A stretch of 64,000 nt of DNA from an uncultured Rhodopila sp. Lineage in GTDB: Bacteria > Pseudomonadota > Alphaproteobacteria > Acetobacterales > Acetobacteraceae. The notes under the pieces are model-generated. The model ran no database searches. It was not told the DNA's origin and worked only from the letters and a program-made list of their open reading frames with translations. A program made the position numbers and the translations under genes. The stretch is taken from positions 62,001 through 126,000 of the forward strand of contig NZ_CAJATU010000155.1 in NCBI RefSeq assembly GCF_903944925.1, written 5' to 3'. Of this stretch, positions 34,992 through 43,392 are shown piece after piece (the first letter of the stretch is position 1; every line of letters starts with the position of its first letter).

Positions 34992-37328
34992 TTAAGTGCG
35001 GCGCAAGACCACCAGGCCGGCCGCGGGGATGATCACGTTCAGCGCGCCGTTCTCGGCCTGCAACCTTTGCCCATCGTTGCCAATGTTCCAGCCGCCGTAG
35101 GACTGCGCGTCGCTGTTGAAGACTTCCGTCCAGCCGGCATCGCCGATCCGGTCGCCATGCAGCCAATATCCGGAACTGAAGGCGGTATCACTGAGGGACC
35201 CGACGACAAGAACTTCGTCTGAACCGTCCCAGCGGTGGAACGCTATGACCCTATCGGCGTTGCCGGTAACAGCGACATCGATGTTGCGCGACCGGATGGC
35301 TGCGTTTTCCACGCTCAGCCGGACCAGATCCTTGTAATAGGCGAACAGCAAGGCCCCGGTGCCGAGGGAGTCGCCAAGGATATCCTCGCGATTTTGCAGG
35401 AAGGTATCGTAGGTATAGGGCTTTTGCGCGCCGATTTCCTCGCCCATGAAGAACATCGGGGTGCCGGCCGACAGCAACGCCATGCCGGCGGCGAAACGCT
35501 GGCGCGCTTCCGCCCAGCGTCGCGTTTCGCCGGTCTGCGCCGCGCCGTTGACCGCGAGCACGATGGTGCGTGCCGAACCGGGGCGGTTGCCGCAGTCGTC
35601 ATGCGATTCGGTATAGACGACCTTGGCGTTGGCGCTGGTCCGCAGCGCGCCGGCGAAATAATCCATCTGCAGCGGGCGGTTGTCGCCATAGCCGGACTGC
35701 TTGACCAGTTCGGCGTAGTTGCCGCCCTGATATTCCACGAGGTTGTGGTGGAACTCGCCATACCAGGTGACATCGAAACCAAGTCCGTCGCCGTTCAGGC
35801 TGGGCTGTGTCATGGCATCCCAGTCGGAGTAATCCTCCGCGCTGAGGAACAGGCCCGGCTTGAGCAGCCGCATCGTCCGTGTCCACTGCTTGAGGAACTT
35901 GGTGCCGAACGCCGCCGCGCGGGAAGCCTGCTGCCCGTTGGCGTGGATGGTCGGATATTGGTGGATCGAACTGGTCTGGTCGAGGCGAAAACCGTCGACA
36001 TGGCAACGGTCCACGAACCAGGCGGCGCTGCTGATGAACACCTGCCGGACCATTTCCTGATCGAAGCGGGGTGCCCATCCCGATGATATGTTGTCGATGT
36101 AGCCGCCATCGGGACTTGGATAGTCCGATGGCTTTCCTTCATACCAGAAGTAGATGTTCCGCGTTGGGTCGTTTGAATCGTACGCCCACTCGGCGCGATC
36201 CGCGTTGGGATCGAAATGGTTGTAGCAAACATCCAGGATGACGACGATGCCGCGTTGGTGGCAGGCCTTGACGAAGGCCATCAGGCGCTCCGTGCCGCCC
36301 GCGGCCTGATCGATCGCCAGAAACTGCGCCGTGCCGTAGCCCCAGTTGGCGATGTCCTCGAATTCGGAGATTGGCATCAGCTCGACGGCGTTGATGCCGA
36401 GCGCCGTCAAATGATCCAGCAAGGCCATGGCATCGTCGAGCGTCCCGGCGTCCGGCTTGCCGAAACCCAGCGCACCGACATGGAGTTCATAGATGACCAG
36501 GTCCTGGACATTGGTCGGAAGCGGGTGTTTCGCAACGAACTCATCGCGCCAAAACGAATTGGCTTCCGCCGCGTCGGTATCGCAAACCACCGAACAGCTA
36601 TGCGGCCCGTCCAGTGCTTCCGGCGGTCCCGCATATGGTTTTCCTTCAGGATCGATCTGCCCCGCGCCGATTTGCATGCGGGAAAACATGTCGGTGCGGT
36701 AGGCGATGCTGCCATCATCTTTTGTTACCCGGAACATGTATGGCGTGCCGGCGAGGCTTGCGAAATTAGCCAGTGCCGGGGCGTTGGCCGGGCCGATACT
36801 CCAGATGCCCTGGTCGCCCTTGGTCATCGCAAGATGCTGCAACGCCCCTTCGCCATCATCCGCGATATACCCCCTTGCCGGATCGGCCAGGGCGAGATCG
36901 ACCGCTTGCGCATTCGGCGCCCAAAGCGAAAAACGTCCCGCTCCGCTGAGCTTGATCGCGCCCAGTCGGTAGCAGCAGGTGAGATAGTAGAATGCGGTCT
37001 GCGACCCGGACTGCAACACGAACGAAAGTTGGCGAGCGGTCGAGGCTTCATCGTCAACCTCGCTGGCGATGCCCCAGAGGTCCGTTCCCGCCGGGCCATC
37101 CAGCCGGACACCCCAGCTAAATGTCGTGCCGGCGTGGGCCGGATCGAACGCGACCTCCGCCTCGAAACAGGGGCACCCATCCGGATCGATAGCGGGGTGC
37201 ATCGCTGTTGATGACCAGTCGGAAGCGGGCGCGCCGTTCGCGTCCCAACTGCCGATCAGGCGCACTTTGGAGAACGGGTTCGATTTCAGGCCGGGACGAT
37301 AGCTGAATTGCACGAGCGCTGGACACAT
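34992..37328 (-). CDS. GH13 family protein, glycogen-branching-enzyme-like
   Basis: About 778 residues. N-terminal E-set domain (CBM48-like: RFSLWAPNAQAVDLALADP) precedes a GH13 barrel with all four conserved regions: DVCYNH, DGFRLDQTSS (nucleophile Asp), FLSAEDYS (acid Glu) and ESHDDCGN (Asp). GAQFL-like WGYGTAQFLAID and the C-terminal all-beta domain complete it. Length and layout fit GlgB-type branching enzymes or maltooligosyltrehalose-related enzymes, but no glg or tre genes are nearby. Start choice: ATG 37328, or 37379 upstream. It is divergent from an acyl-CoA ligase gene. Confidence 0.82.
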   Translation of the reverse strand: MCPALVQFSYRPGLKSNPFSKVRLIGSWDANGAPASDWSSTAMHPAIDPDGCPCFEAEVAFDPAHAGTTFSWGVRLDGPAGTDLWGIASEVDDEASTARQLSFVLQSGSQTAFYYLTCCYRLGAIKLSGAGRFSLWAPNAQAVDLALADPARGYIADDGEGALQHLAMTKGDQGIWSIGPANAPALANFASLAGTPYMFRVTKDDGSIAYRTDMFSRMQIGAGQIDPEGKPYAGPPEALDGPHSCSVVCDTDAAEANSFWRDEFVAKHPLPTNVQDLVIYELHVGALGFGKPDAGTLDDAMALLDHLTALGINAVELMPISEFEDIANWGYGTAQFLAIDQAAGGTERLMAFVKACHQRGIVVILDVCYNHFDPNADRAEWAYDSNDPTRNIYFWYEGKPSDYPSPDGGYIDNISSGWAPRFDQEMVRQVFISSAAWFVDRCHVDGFRLDQTSSIHQYPTIHANGQQASRAAAFGTKFLKQWTRTMRLLKPGLFLSAEDYSDWDAMTQPSLNGDGLGFDVTWYGEFHHNLVEYQGGNYAELVKQSGYGDNRPLQMDYFAGALRTSANAKVVYTESHDDCGNRPGSARTIVLAVNGAAQTGETRRWAEARQRFAAGMALLSAGTPMFFMGEEIGAQKPYTYDTFLQNREDILGDSLGTGALLFAYYKDLVRLSVENAAIRSRNIDVAVTGNADRVIAFHRWDGSDEVLVVGSLSDTAFSSGYWLHGDRIGDAGWTEVFNSDAQSYGGWNIGNDGQRLQAENGALNVIIPAAGLVVLRRT

Positions 37329-37480
37329 CTGCCTGGATCTTTCCGATGCGGCGTTTTCAGTCCGCTGAGAAAAGCGCATTTTCGTTGTAGATAACAGATG
37401 GCCCGGCCGGGCGGGTTTGCCGCCACCCGGTTCCCTTGGCATGATCCGCGTCAAGAAAAGTATTCGGGGAGATCGCGACC

Positions 37481-39133
37481 ATGCCGCATGATGCCGCCGG
37501 AGTGACCGGGCCAAGACTCGATCCCCGCATGCCGCCGCCGGAGACCTGCGTGCTGCCGATGATCCTGGCGCGCCACGCCGCGGCCACTCCGGATCGGGTC
37601 TTCGCCGTGTTCGAGGATGGCGAGACCTGGAGCTACGCCGAAACGCAGCTTCGGTCGCTTCGGGTCGCCGCCGGGTTGTCTACCGCCGGGGTTGGACAGG
37701 CCGAAACGGTATTGATCTGGCTGCCAAACGGTCGCCGCGCGCTGTCGGCCTGGTTCGGCACCAACCATCTCGGCGCGGTGTCGGTCGCGATCAACACCGC
37801 CTATCGAGGCCGCCTGCTGGCCCATGTCGTCGGCAACTCGGATGCGCGAGTCGCCATCGTCCACGAAGATCTGCTGGAACGTTTGCTGGAGGACGGGTGC
37901 CGCGGCGCCCTGACCACGATCTTCACAGCGCCGGACAAAGCCGAGTCCGAGGCTGCGCGTTTCGCCGCACTCGGCATCGCGTTGCTGCCCTTCACCGCGC
38001 TGGATGGGGACCCGGGTAGCGTCACCGTGCCGAACCTGCAGCCATGGGATCTGCAGTCGATCTGCTACACCTCCGGCACGACCGGGCCTTCGAAAGGCGT
38101 CCTGTCCAGCTATCTGCATCTGCACACGATGGGCTGGCATTGTACTGGCGGCGTTACGCCGGATGACCGCTACCTTATCAACCTGCCGCTGTTTCATGTC
38201 GGCGGCACGCTGTACGTCTCCGGCGCCCTGGCGCGCGGCGCATCGATTGCCGTCATCGGTCCATTTGACACCGCGACCTTCTTCGATGTCTGCCGCCGCA
38301 CCGGCACGACGCAGTGCCTGCTGCTGGGCGCCATGGCCGGCTTCCTGGCCCGCACCCCGCCGGGCGCGGAAGACCGCACGCATGGGATACGGCGCGCCGG
38401 GATCATTCCGTTGGGGGAGGACGCGCCGGCCATCGCACAGCGCTTCGGCTTCGAACTGGTGACCTTGTTCAACATGAGCGAAGTGTCCGCGCCAATCGTT
38501 TCCGGACCAAACCCGTCGCTGCGCGGCAGTTGCGGGCAAGTGCGTCCGGGAATCGAGGCTCGCATCGTGGACGACAACGACTGCGAGGTGCCGCACGGAA
38601 CCGTCGGCGAACTGGTGCTGAGGTCGGACACGCCCTGGACCATGTCGCACGGCTATCACCGCAACCCGGAGGCCACGGCGCGCGCCTGGCGCAACGGATG
38701 GTTCCACACCGGCGATGCCTTCCGCCGCGACGCAGACGGGAACTACTTCTTCGTCGATCGCGTCAAGGATGCCATTCGCCGAAGGGGCGAGAATATTTCC
38801 TCGTTCGAGGTGGAGGCGGAAATCGTTGCCCATCCCGCGGTGCAGGAGGCCGCCGCGGTCGGTGTGCGCAGCGAGTTTGGCGAAGAGGAAGTGCTCGGGA
38901 TCGTCGTGACGAAGCCGGGACAAACGATCGAACCGGCGGAGTTGGTCACATTCCTGTCCGACCGCATGGCCCATTTCATGGTGCCGCGCTATATCCGTTT
39001 CGTCTCGGCACTGCCGAAGACGCCGACCTCCAAGGTGGAAAAGCATGCCCTGCGAACGCAGGGTGTGACAGAGGATACCTGGGACAGGGAAGCCTCCGGG
39101 TTGCGACTGAAACGGGAGCGCTTCGGCCAATGA
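37481..39133 (+). CDS. AMP-dependent acyl-CoA ligase (CaiC-like)
   Basis: 550-residue ANL-superfamily ligase. The AMP motif ICYTSGTTGPSKGVLSSYLH, LFNMSEVSAPI and the later YFFVDRVKDAIRRRGENIS (A8 region with Asp and Arg) are intact; the final Lys-bearing PKTPTSKVEKHALR is present. Sequence style is closest to crotonobetaine/carnitine-CoA ligase-like proteins. GGGGAG lies 9 bases before the start. The MaoC-like dehydratase gene overlaps its stop (ATGA), so a CoA-linked catabolic or modification step is likely. Substrate unknown. Confidence 0.88.
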   Translation: MPHDAAGVTGPRLDPRMPPPETCVLPMILARHAAATPDRVFAVFEDGETWSYAETQLRSLRVAAGLSTAGVGQAETVLIWLPNGRRALSAWFGTNHLGAVSVAINTAYRGRLLAHVVGNSDARVAIVHEDLLERLLEDGCRGALTTIFTAPDKAESEAARFAALGIALLPFTALDGDPGSVTVPNLQPWDLQSICYTSGTTGPSKGVLSSYLHLHTMGWHCTGGVTPDDRYLINLPLFHVGGTLYVSGALARGASIAVIGPFDTATFFDVCRRTGTTQCLLLGAMAGFLARTPPGAEDRTHGIRRAGIIPLGEDAPAIAQRFGFELVTLFNMSEVSAPIVSGPNPSLRGSCGQVRPGIEARIVDDNDCEVPHGTVGELVLRSDTPWTMSHGYHRNPEATARAWRNGWFHTGDAFRRDADGNYFFVDRVKDAIRRRGENISSFEVEAEIVAHPAVQEAAAVGVRSEFGEEEVLGIVVTKPGQTIEPAELVTFLSDRMAHFMVPRYIRFVSALPKTPTSKVEKHALRTQGVTEDTWDREASGLRLKRERFGQ

Positions 39134-39996
39134 TCCCGCAATCCGCGTTGGGCGCCGATCTCGGCTGCCGGGTCATTGAGGTCGATAAGCGCTGGATATT
39201 GTCGTTCGCCGCCGGGATCGGCTCGGCGGCGCCGATTTACCTGGATGATGCGCGGCCCGGCGGTATCGTTGCGCCCGCAACGTTCACCGTCGCGCTGGAG
39301 TGGCCGACGCTGATGTCAACGGCCTATCTCGGTGCCATCGGCCGCGACGAAACCAGCGCTTTCGATGACCTCGTGCATGGCTTCCAGGACTCGCGGTTCC
39401 ATCGCCCGATCCGTCCGGGCGACCGGCTGGCGGTGTCCGGACGGATCGTCGGGGTGCAGCAGACGCGGGCGGGAACCCTGGTGACCACCCGCATTGCCAC
39501 GGTGGACGCCGCGGATGGCGCGCCAGTCGCGGAGGGCTGGTTTGGCGCACTTTATCGTGGCGTCGAGACGGACGGACCGGGCGGTTGCGTTGCCGAATTG
39601 CCGGCGCTGCGGGCCGAGCGCGGCGTGCCGCACGCGATAACGCGGCAAACGATCGGCATTCCGCGCGGGCAAGCGCATATCTACACGGAGTGCGCCCGCA
39701 TCTGGAACCCGCTGCATACCGAGCGGGCCTTCGCCCTCGCGGCCGGCCTGCCGGACATCATTCTGCACGGCACCTGCACCTGGGCGATGGCGCTGCAGCG
39801 TCTCATCGACCGGCATCGCGCCGATCGGCCGATGCCTTTGTTGCGCGCAGCCACGCGCTTCACCCGCATGGTCATTCCGGGAACCACTGTTGTGCTTGAA
39901 CACGCGCCGCCGGATCGGGACGGGTTTATTGCATTCGCGGTCCAAAACGATGCCGCGGAGATCGCGCTGGGTCATGCGCTGGCGGTGCTTGCTTGA
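39130..39996 (+). CDS. MaoC-like hotdog dehydratase, two-domain
   Basis: 288 residues with two hotdog halves. The N-terminal half holds FHRPIRPGDRLAVSGRIVGV typical of FAS1-like/MaoC_dehydrat_N domains; the C-terminal half has CARIWNPLHTERAFALAAGL, the MaoC hydratase motif with catalytic Asn/His. Such proteins hydrate enoyl-CoA thioesters. ATG 39130 overlaps the ligase stop. Likely partner of the acyl-CoA ligase in one pathway. Confidence 0.85.
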   Translation: MIPQSALGADLGCRVIEVDKRWILSFAAGIGSAAPIYLDDARPGGIVAPATFTVALEWPTLMSTAYLGAIGRDETSAFDDLVHGFQDSRFHRPIRPGDRLAVSGRIVGVQQTRAGTLVTTRIATVDAADGAPVAEGWFGALYRGVETDGPGGCVAELPALRAERGVPHAITRQTIGIPRGQAHIYTECARIWNPLHTERAFALAAGLPDIILHGTCTWAMALQRLIDRHRADRPMPLLRAATRFTRMVIPGTTVVLEHAPPDRDGFIAFAVQNDAAEIALGHALAVLA

Positions 39997-40089
39997 CGTT
40001 GACGATCGCCGCCGCTAACCGCTGGCGGTGAAGCCGCTATTGCCGAACGACAGCAGCGATCAACGCGAGTCTACGAACAGGAGCCTGTA

Positions 40090-40725
40090 ATGTCTTCGAC
40101 CGCTCTCGTCCTTATTGAATACCAGAACGACTTTACCTCCGAGGGAGGCGCCCTGCATGAGGCTGTGAAGCCGGTGATGCAGAGCACCGGCATGCTGGGC
40201 CACACCGTCGCCACAGTGAAGCGCGCCCGCGAACTCGGCGCCACGATCATCTTCTCGCCGATAAGCTTCACCCCGGATTACCATGAACTGAGCAGCAAGC
40301 CATACGGCATCCTCAAGGGCGTGGTGGACACCAAGGCGTTCCGCAAGGGCACCTGGGGCGCCGAGATCGTCGACGTGCTGAAGCCCGAGGAGCAGGACAT
40401 CGTGATCGAGGGCAAGCGCGGCCTGGACGCCTTTGCCAGCACCAACCTCGATTTCATCCTGCGCGCGCGGGGCATCACCACGCTGGCGCTGAGCGGCTTC
40501 CTGACGAATTGCTGCGTCGAATCAACGATGCGCACCGGGTATGAGAAGGGCTACGATGTCATCACCCTGACGGACTGCACCGCGACCGTCAGCGAGGAAG
40601 AGCAGCGCCTGGCGATCGAAAAGAACTACCCGATGTTCTCTCGTCCAATGACTCACGATGCCTTTCTGGCCGAGTTGCAAGGCGGCGCTGCGACCGGCGA
40701 CGCATCGCACGGTTACAAGCGCTGA
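40090..40725 (+). CDS. Isochorismatase-like cysteine hydrolase
   Basis: 211 residues. Catalytic triad visible: Asp in VLIEYQNDFTSEGG, Lys in IEGKRGLDAFAST, Cys in LSGFLTNCCVESTM (cis-peptide before the Cys helix). GQLH-style core matches RutB/nicotinamidase-type hydrolases. AGGAG lies 8-9 bases before the ATG. It stands alone, 94 bp after the dehydratase. Substrate not assignable. Confidence 0.88.
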   Translation: MSSTALVLIEYQNDFTSEGGALHEAVKPVMQSTGMLGHTVATVKRARELGATIIFSPISFTPDYHELSSKPYGILKGVVDTKAFRKGTWGAEIVDVLKPEEQDIVIEGKRGLDAFASTNLDFILRARGITTLALSGFLTNCCVESTMRTGYEKGYDVITLTDCTATVSEEEQRLAIEKNYPMFSRPMTHDAFLAELQGGAATGDASHGYKR

Positions 40726-40798
40726 CCCCGACGTGCCTTTGCCTTGACGCCATACGGGGACATCGCGAATGATGCGGGGCGTTTAAGGAGAATGCCCC

Positions 40799-41248
40799 TT
40801 GGCCCAACAGCCGATCGGCCTATCAGCGCCGGGTGTGGTGGTGCCGGCTGGAGCTGGCGTTCGCCTGACGCCAGTATTGCTTCGCTCCATGCTGTTTTCC
40901 GCCGTTGCCGCCTCGGCGCTTCTGGCCTGGTTGGTAACGCGTGGCGATCCTGCAATTCCGGACGCCGAGCTGGTGCGCGTGCTGCAATTTCTGACATTGA
41001 CCAAGGGCATTATCGGGGCTGGCGCGCTATGGATGGTGTCAATACGGCTCCGCTATGAGATCACGCTGCAACGTGCCCTTGGCTACATCGCCGGCAGCGC
41101 GGTCATGGCATCGGGGCCAGGTGCGATGTGGACCACGGCGCATATCATCGCGGGATCTTTGCTGTTCTACGCCGGCATCGGGGCATTGTTGACGCTTGGC
41201 TGGTTGGACGGTGGCTCCAAATGGCGACTCGGCCGCCGCCGCACCTGA
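40799..41248 (+). CDS. Small integral membrane protein, TTG start
   Basis: 149 residues, four hydrophobic segments (about 28-48, 60-80, 92-112, 118-138). Start TTG 40799 is favoured because AAGGAG sits 8 bases upstream and no ATG exists in this frame nearby; an ATG at 40792 is in another frame. No family recognised. The gene ends 22 bp before the convergent GT9-like gene. Confidence 0.6.
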   Translation: MAQQPIGLSAPGVVVPAGAGVRLTPVLLRSMLFSAVAASALLAWLVTRGDPAIPDAELVRVLQFLTLTKGIIGAGALWMVSIRLRYEITLQRALGYIAGSAVMASGPGAMWTTAHIIAGSLLFYAGIGALLTLGWLDGGSKWRLGRRRT

Positions 41249-41270
41249 TACTGACCCGGACCTTATCGCC

Positions 41271-42428
41271 TCAGGCCATGCCCTCGAACAGGTCGGCGAC
41301 ATACTCCGGTCTGTAATCAACAAAGTCCGTCCGCCCGTCAGCCGATTGCCGTTTCCCGTAGGAACCGGGCGGCGCCAGAAGCAGACGAAACGCCGGCAGC
41401 GTCGGGAAAAAATGCGGTGTGACAACAAATATATTTGGATAAAGGTACTGATGTAACGCTGGATCGCGAAAAACATGCAGTCCCAAATTCGGAATCTCCA
41501 AAGCGGCGGAGATCGGCCACATCAGGGAGTTCACGCTTATCAGCGAAAGCCGTTTCGAAGCCTTCTTGAGAGCCCGCAGCAGTTCTATCGAATCGCCTGG
41601 CGTAATCGTCGATATGTCGACATCGATTACCCGATCGTGGGTAACTCCAGTCGGAGAGAAGCTCAACACGAGCCAGCCCTGCTTCAGAAGGCGATTTACC
41701 AGATCTGAAATAAAGGGATATTCGTAACCCGCAGAACGAGACCCGAAATGCGTGCACACGATCCCTGCCGGCGCAAGGCGGTCGTACCGCTGCCGAATCA
41801 TATCCAGCAGATCGCCGGCCGCTTCGGATAGCGGTGCTTCGTAGGCAATCGGCGTGGGAAGCGGAAAGTCAATCGGGAGATCGAATGTCTCAAACAATGA
41901 CGTGGTGCGATGAAACACGCCGGGATCGACATCGTAAATCACCGGCAGGATAAGAAAATCCTTGGGAATGGCTTTCAATGCATCCGCAAAATCGTAATCC
42001 GTCCATAGCTCCCTCGGTCGGCCGCGATATGCAAACACGCGATCAACCAACGGGTTGATCTTCAGCAACTCCAGCACAAGCGGAGAGTTGACCGTATCCC
42101 CGTGGGTCGAGGCATACGCATAAAGCGGAAGATCCGGGTGCGCCAGGCGCAGGGCGCGGATCAAAGGCGTTGCCATCAGGTAATCGCCGGCGCCCATATG
42201 GAAGATGAGCGCGAGGCCGGACACCGGGCGGGTGCGTCGCATCCGCTTGATGTCGTAATAGGGAACGCTGCCGAACAATCCTGGTGTTCCGCCGCCGCTG
42301 TTACGGTAGCGGAATTTAAGCGGATAGACAATCCGTTGCACCCAGTGATTGCACCAGTGCAGGAGCGTGCCGCGTGGCGCAGCATGAATACCCGTCCGCC
42401 GGTAGATACGTGAGAGCCAGCGGATCAT
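41271..42428 (-). CDS. GT9-like (heptosyltransferase-type) glycosyltransferase
   Basis: 385 residues. LALIFHMGAGDYLMATPLIR and the following ALRLAHPDLPLYAYAS match the N-terminus of ADP-heptose:LPS heptosyltransferase-like GT9 enzymes; CTHFGSRSAGYEYPFISDLV is the second-domain nucleotide-sugar segment. Its start codon overlaps the stop of the upstream methyltransferase (TAATG), so the two are coupled. Substrate glycan unknown; neighbouring RTX-like protein may or may not be related. Confidence 0.75.
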   Translation of the reverse strand: MIRWLSRIYRRTGIHAAPRGTLLHWCNHWVQRIVYPLKFRYRNSGGGTPGLFGSVPYYDIKRMRRTRPVSGLALIFHMGAGDYLMATPLIRALRLAHPDLPLYAYASTHGDTVNSPLVLELLKINPLVDRVFAYRGRPRELWTDYDFADALKAIPKDFLILPVIYDVDPGVFHRTTSLFETFDLPIDFPLPTPIAYEAPLSEAAGDLLDMIRQRYDRLAPAGIVCTHFGSRSAGYEYPFISDLVNRLLKQGWLVLSFSPTGVTHDRVIDVDISTITPGDSIELLRALKKASKRLSLISVNSLMWPISAALEIPNLGLHVFRDPALHQYLYPNIFVVTPHFFPTLPAFRLLLAPPGSYGKRQSADGRTDFVDYRPEYVADLFEGMA

Positions 42429-43228
42429 TACCGGCTAAGCGCACCAGGCATGGCCGAAGTATAAATTGCCGTGTAGATGTTGTCGTAAGCGTCGCTGTGC
42501 ACCTTCAGCATGCCCCTGATGCCATCCTCCGGATGACCTTCCAGCAGTTTTACCGGAAGTCCCCAGTTAGCCATGAACATATCGAGGCTGCGATGAGAAA
42601 AGTAATGCAGATGCTCGCCCGGCTTGAAGTGCCGCCAACTGCCGGGATCATGCAAAATGAAATTCGGCGTATCCGGGATGGATACAACGGCGCAGGATGC
42701 CTTAAGGCCCAGAATCGGAGCGAAATCCGGAAAATGCTCGAGCGAGTCGAAGAAACAAATCAAGTCGAAGACCAGGTCCGTATCGAAGTCCACGACGGGG
42801 ATACCAAAATCCTCAGTATGCAGATCTATGCCGAAGATCGCCATTCCGGCGGCTTCGGCTCGCTTTAGAAAGGCACCGTTGCCATAGCCCACATCCAGGA
42901 TCCGGCTGCCACGGCCCAGCCCGAGACCGGATTGAATGAAATCCCACCTCAGCTCCGACATTTCCTTGACCGGTCGGTTGTCATATTGATGCGCATAATT
43001 AGCGTCATATGAAACGGTCACTTTCAGGTCGGCCTGAAAGACATGACCACAGGCCGGGCAATATACCAAATTCTCAGGGGTTGGCACCAGGCATTCAGCT
43101 CGACAAACCGGACACTCCGCACCGCATCCTTGACGAGCAGTTGCATGCCCATTGATGGTGTTGTCGTCCAGGCCAGCTAGCCCTTCAGTCAAACGAACTG
43201 CGCTGCGCGCCAGCCTGATCTGGTTCAT
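42428..43228 (-). CDS. Zn-ribbon class I SAM methyltransferase
   Basis: 266 residues. Two CxxC pairs (CPVC..., CPAC) in residues 39-61 form a probable zinc ribbon before a Methyltransf_23-type core: SRILDVGYGNGAFLKRA (motif I), AIFGIDLH, FDLICFFDSLEHF. This architecture is typical of sugar C- or O-methyltransferases in polysaccharide and natural-product clusters. It is coupled to the GT9-like gene downstream and follows the RTX-like gene after a 164 bp gap. Confidence 0.85.
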   Translation of the reverse strand: MNQIRLARSAVRLTEGLAGLDDNTINGHATARQGCGAECPVCRAECLVPTPENLVYCPACGHVFQADLKVTVSYDANYAHQYDNRPVKEMSELRWDFIQSGLGLGRGSRILDVGYGNGAFLKRAEAAGMAIFGIDLHTEDFGIPVVDFDTDLVFDLICFFDSLEHFPDFAPILGLKASCAVVSIPDTPNFILHDPGSWRHFKPGEHLHYFSHRSLDMFMANWGLPVKLLEGHPEDGIRGMLKVHSDAYDNIYTAIYTSAMPGALSR

Positions 43229-43392
43229 TGGCCGCCCATAACATGCCGCTTACGGTGTTTCAACCCCGCAAGGGTCGATCATGGTCGAGCTCGCATTTCC
43301 CGCCAGGCAGTCGCGACGCGAAATCGCAAACCTTCAGGCGAAACCCTCGATTTTCCGGGCGGCGAGGATTTCGCGTGAAAGCGCCGCCTCCG

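Noticed and set aside
40792-41058. ATG frame starting at 40792 instead of TTG 40799
   Set aside because: The ATG frame is Arg/Ser-rich with no membrane segments; the TTG frame has well-placed AAGGAG and four hydrophobic segments.
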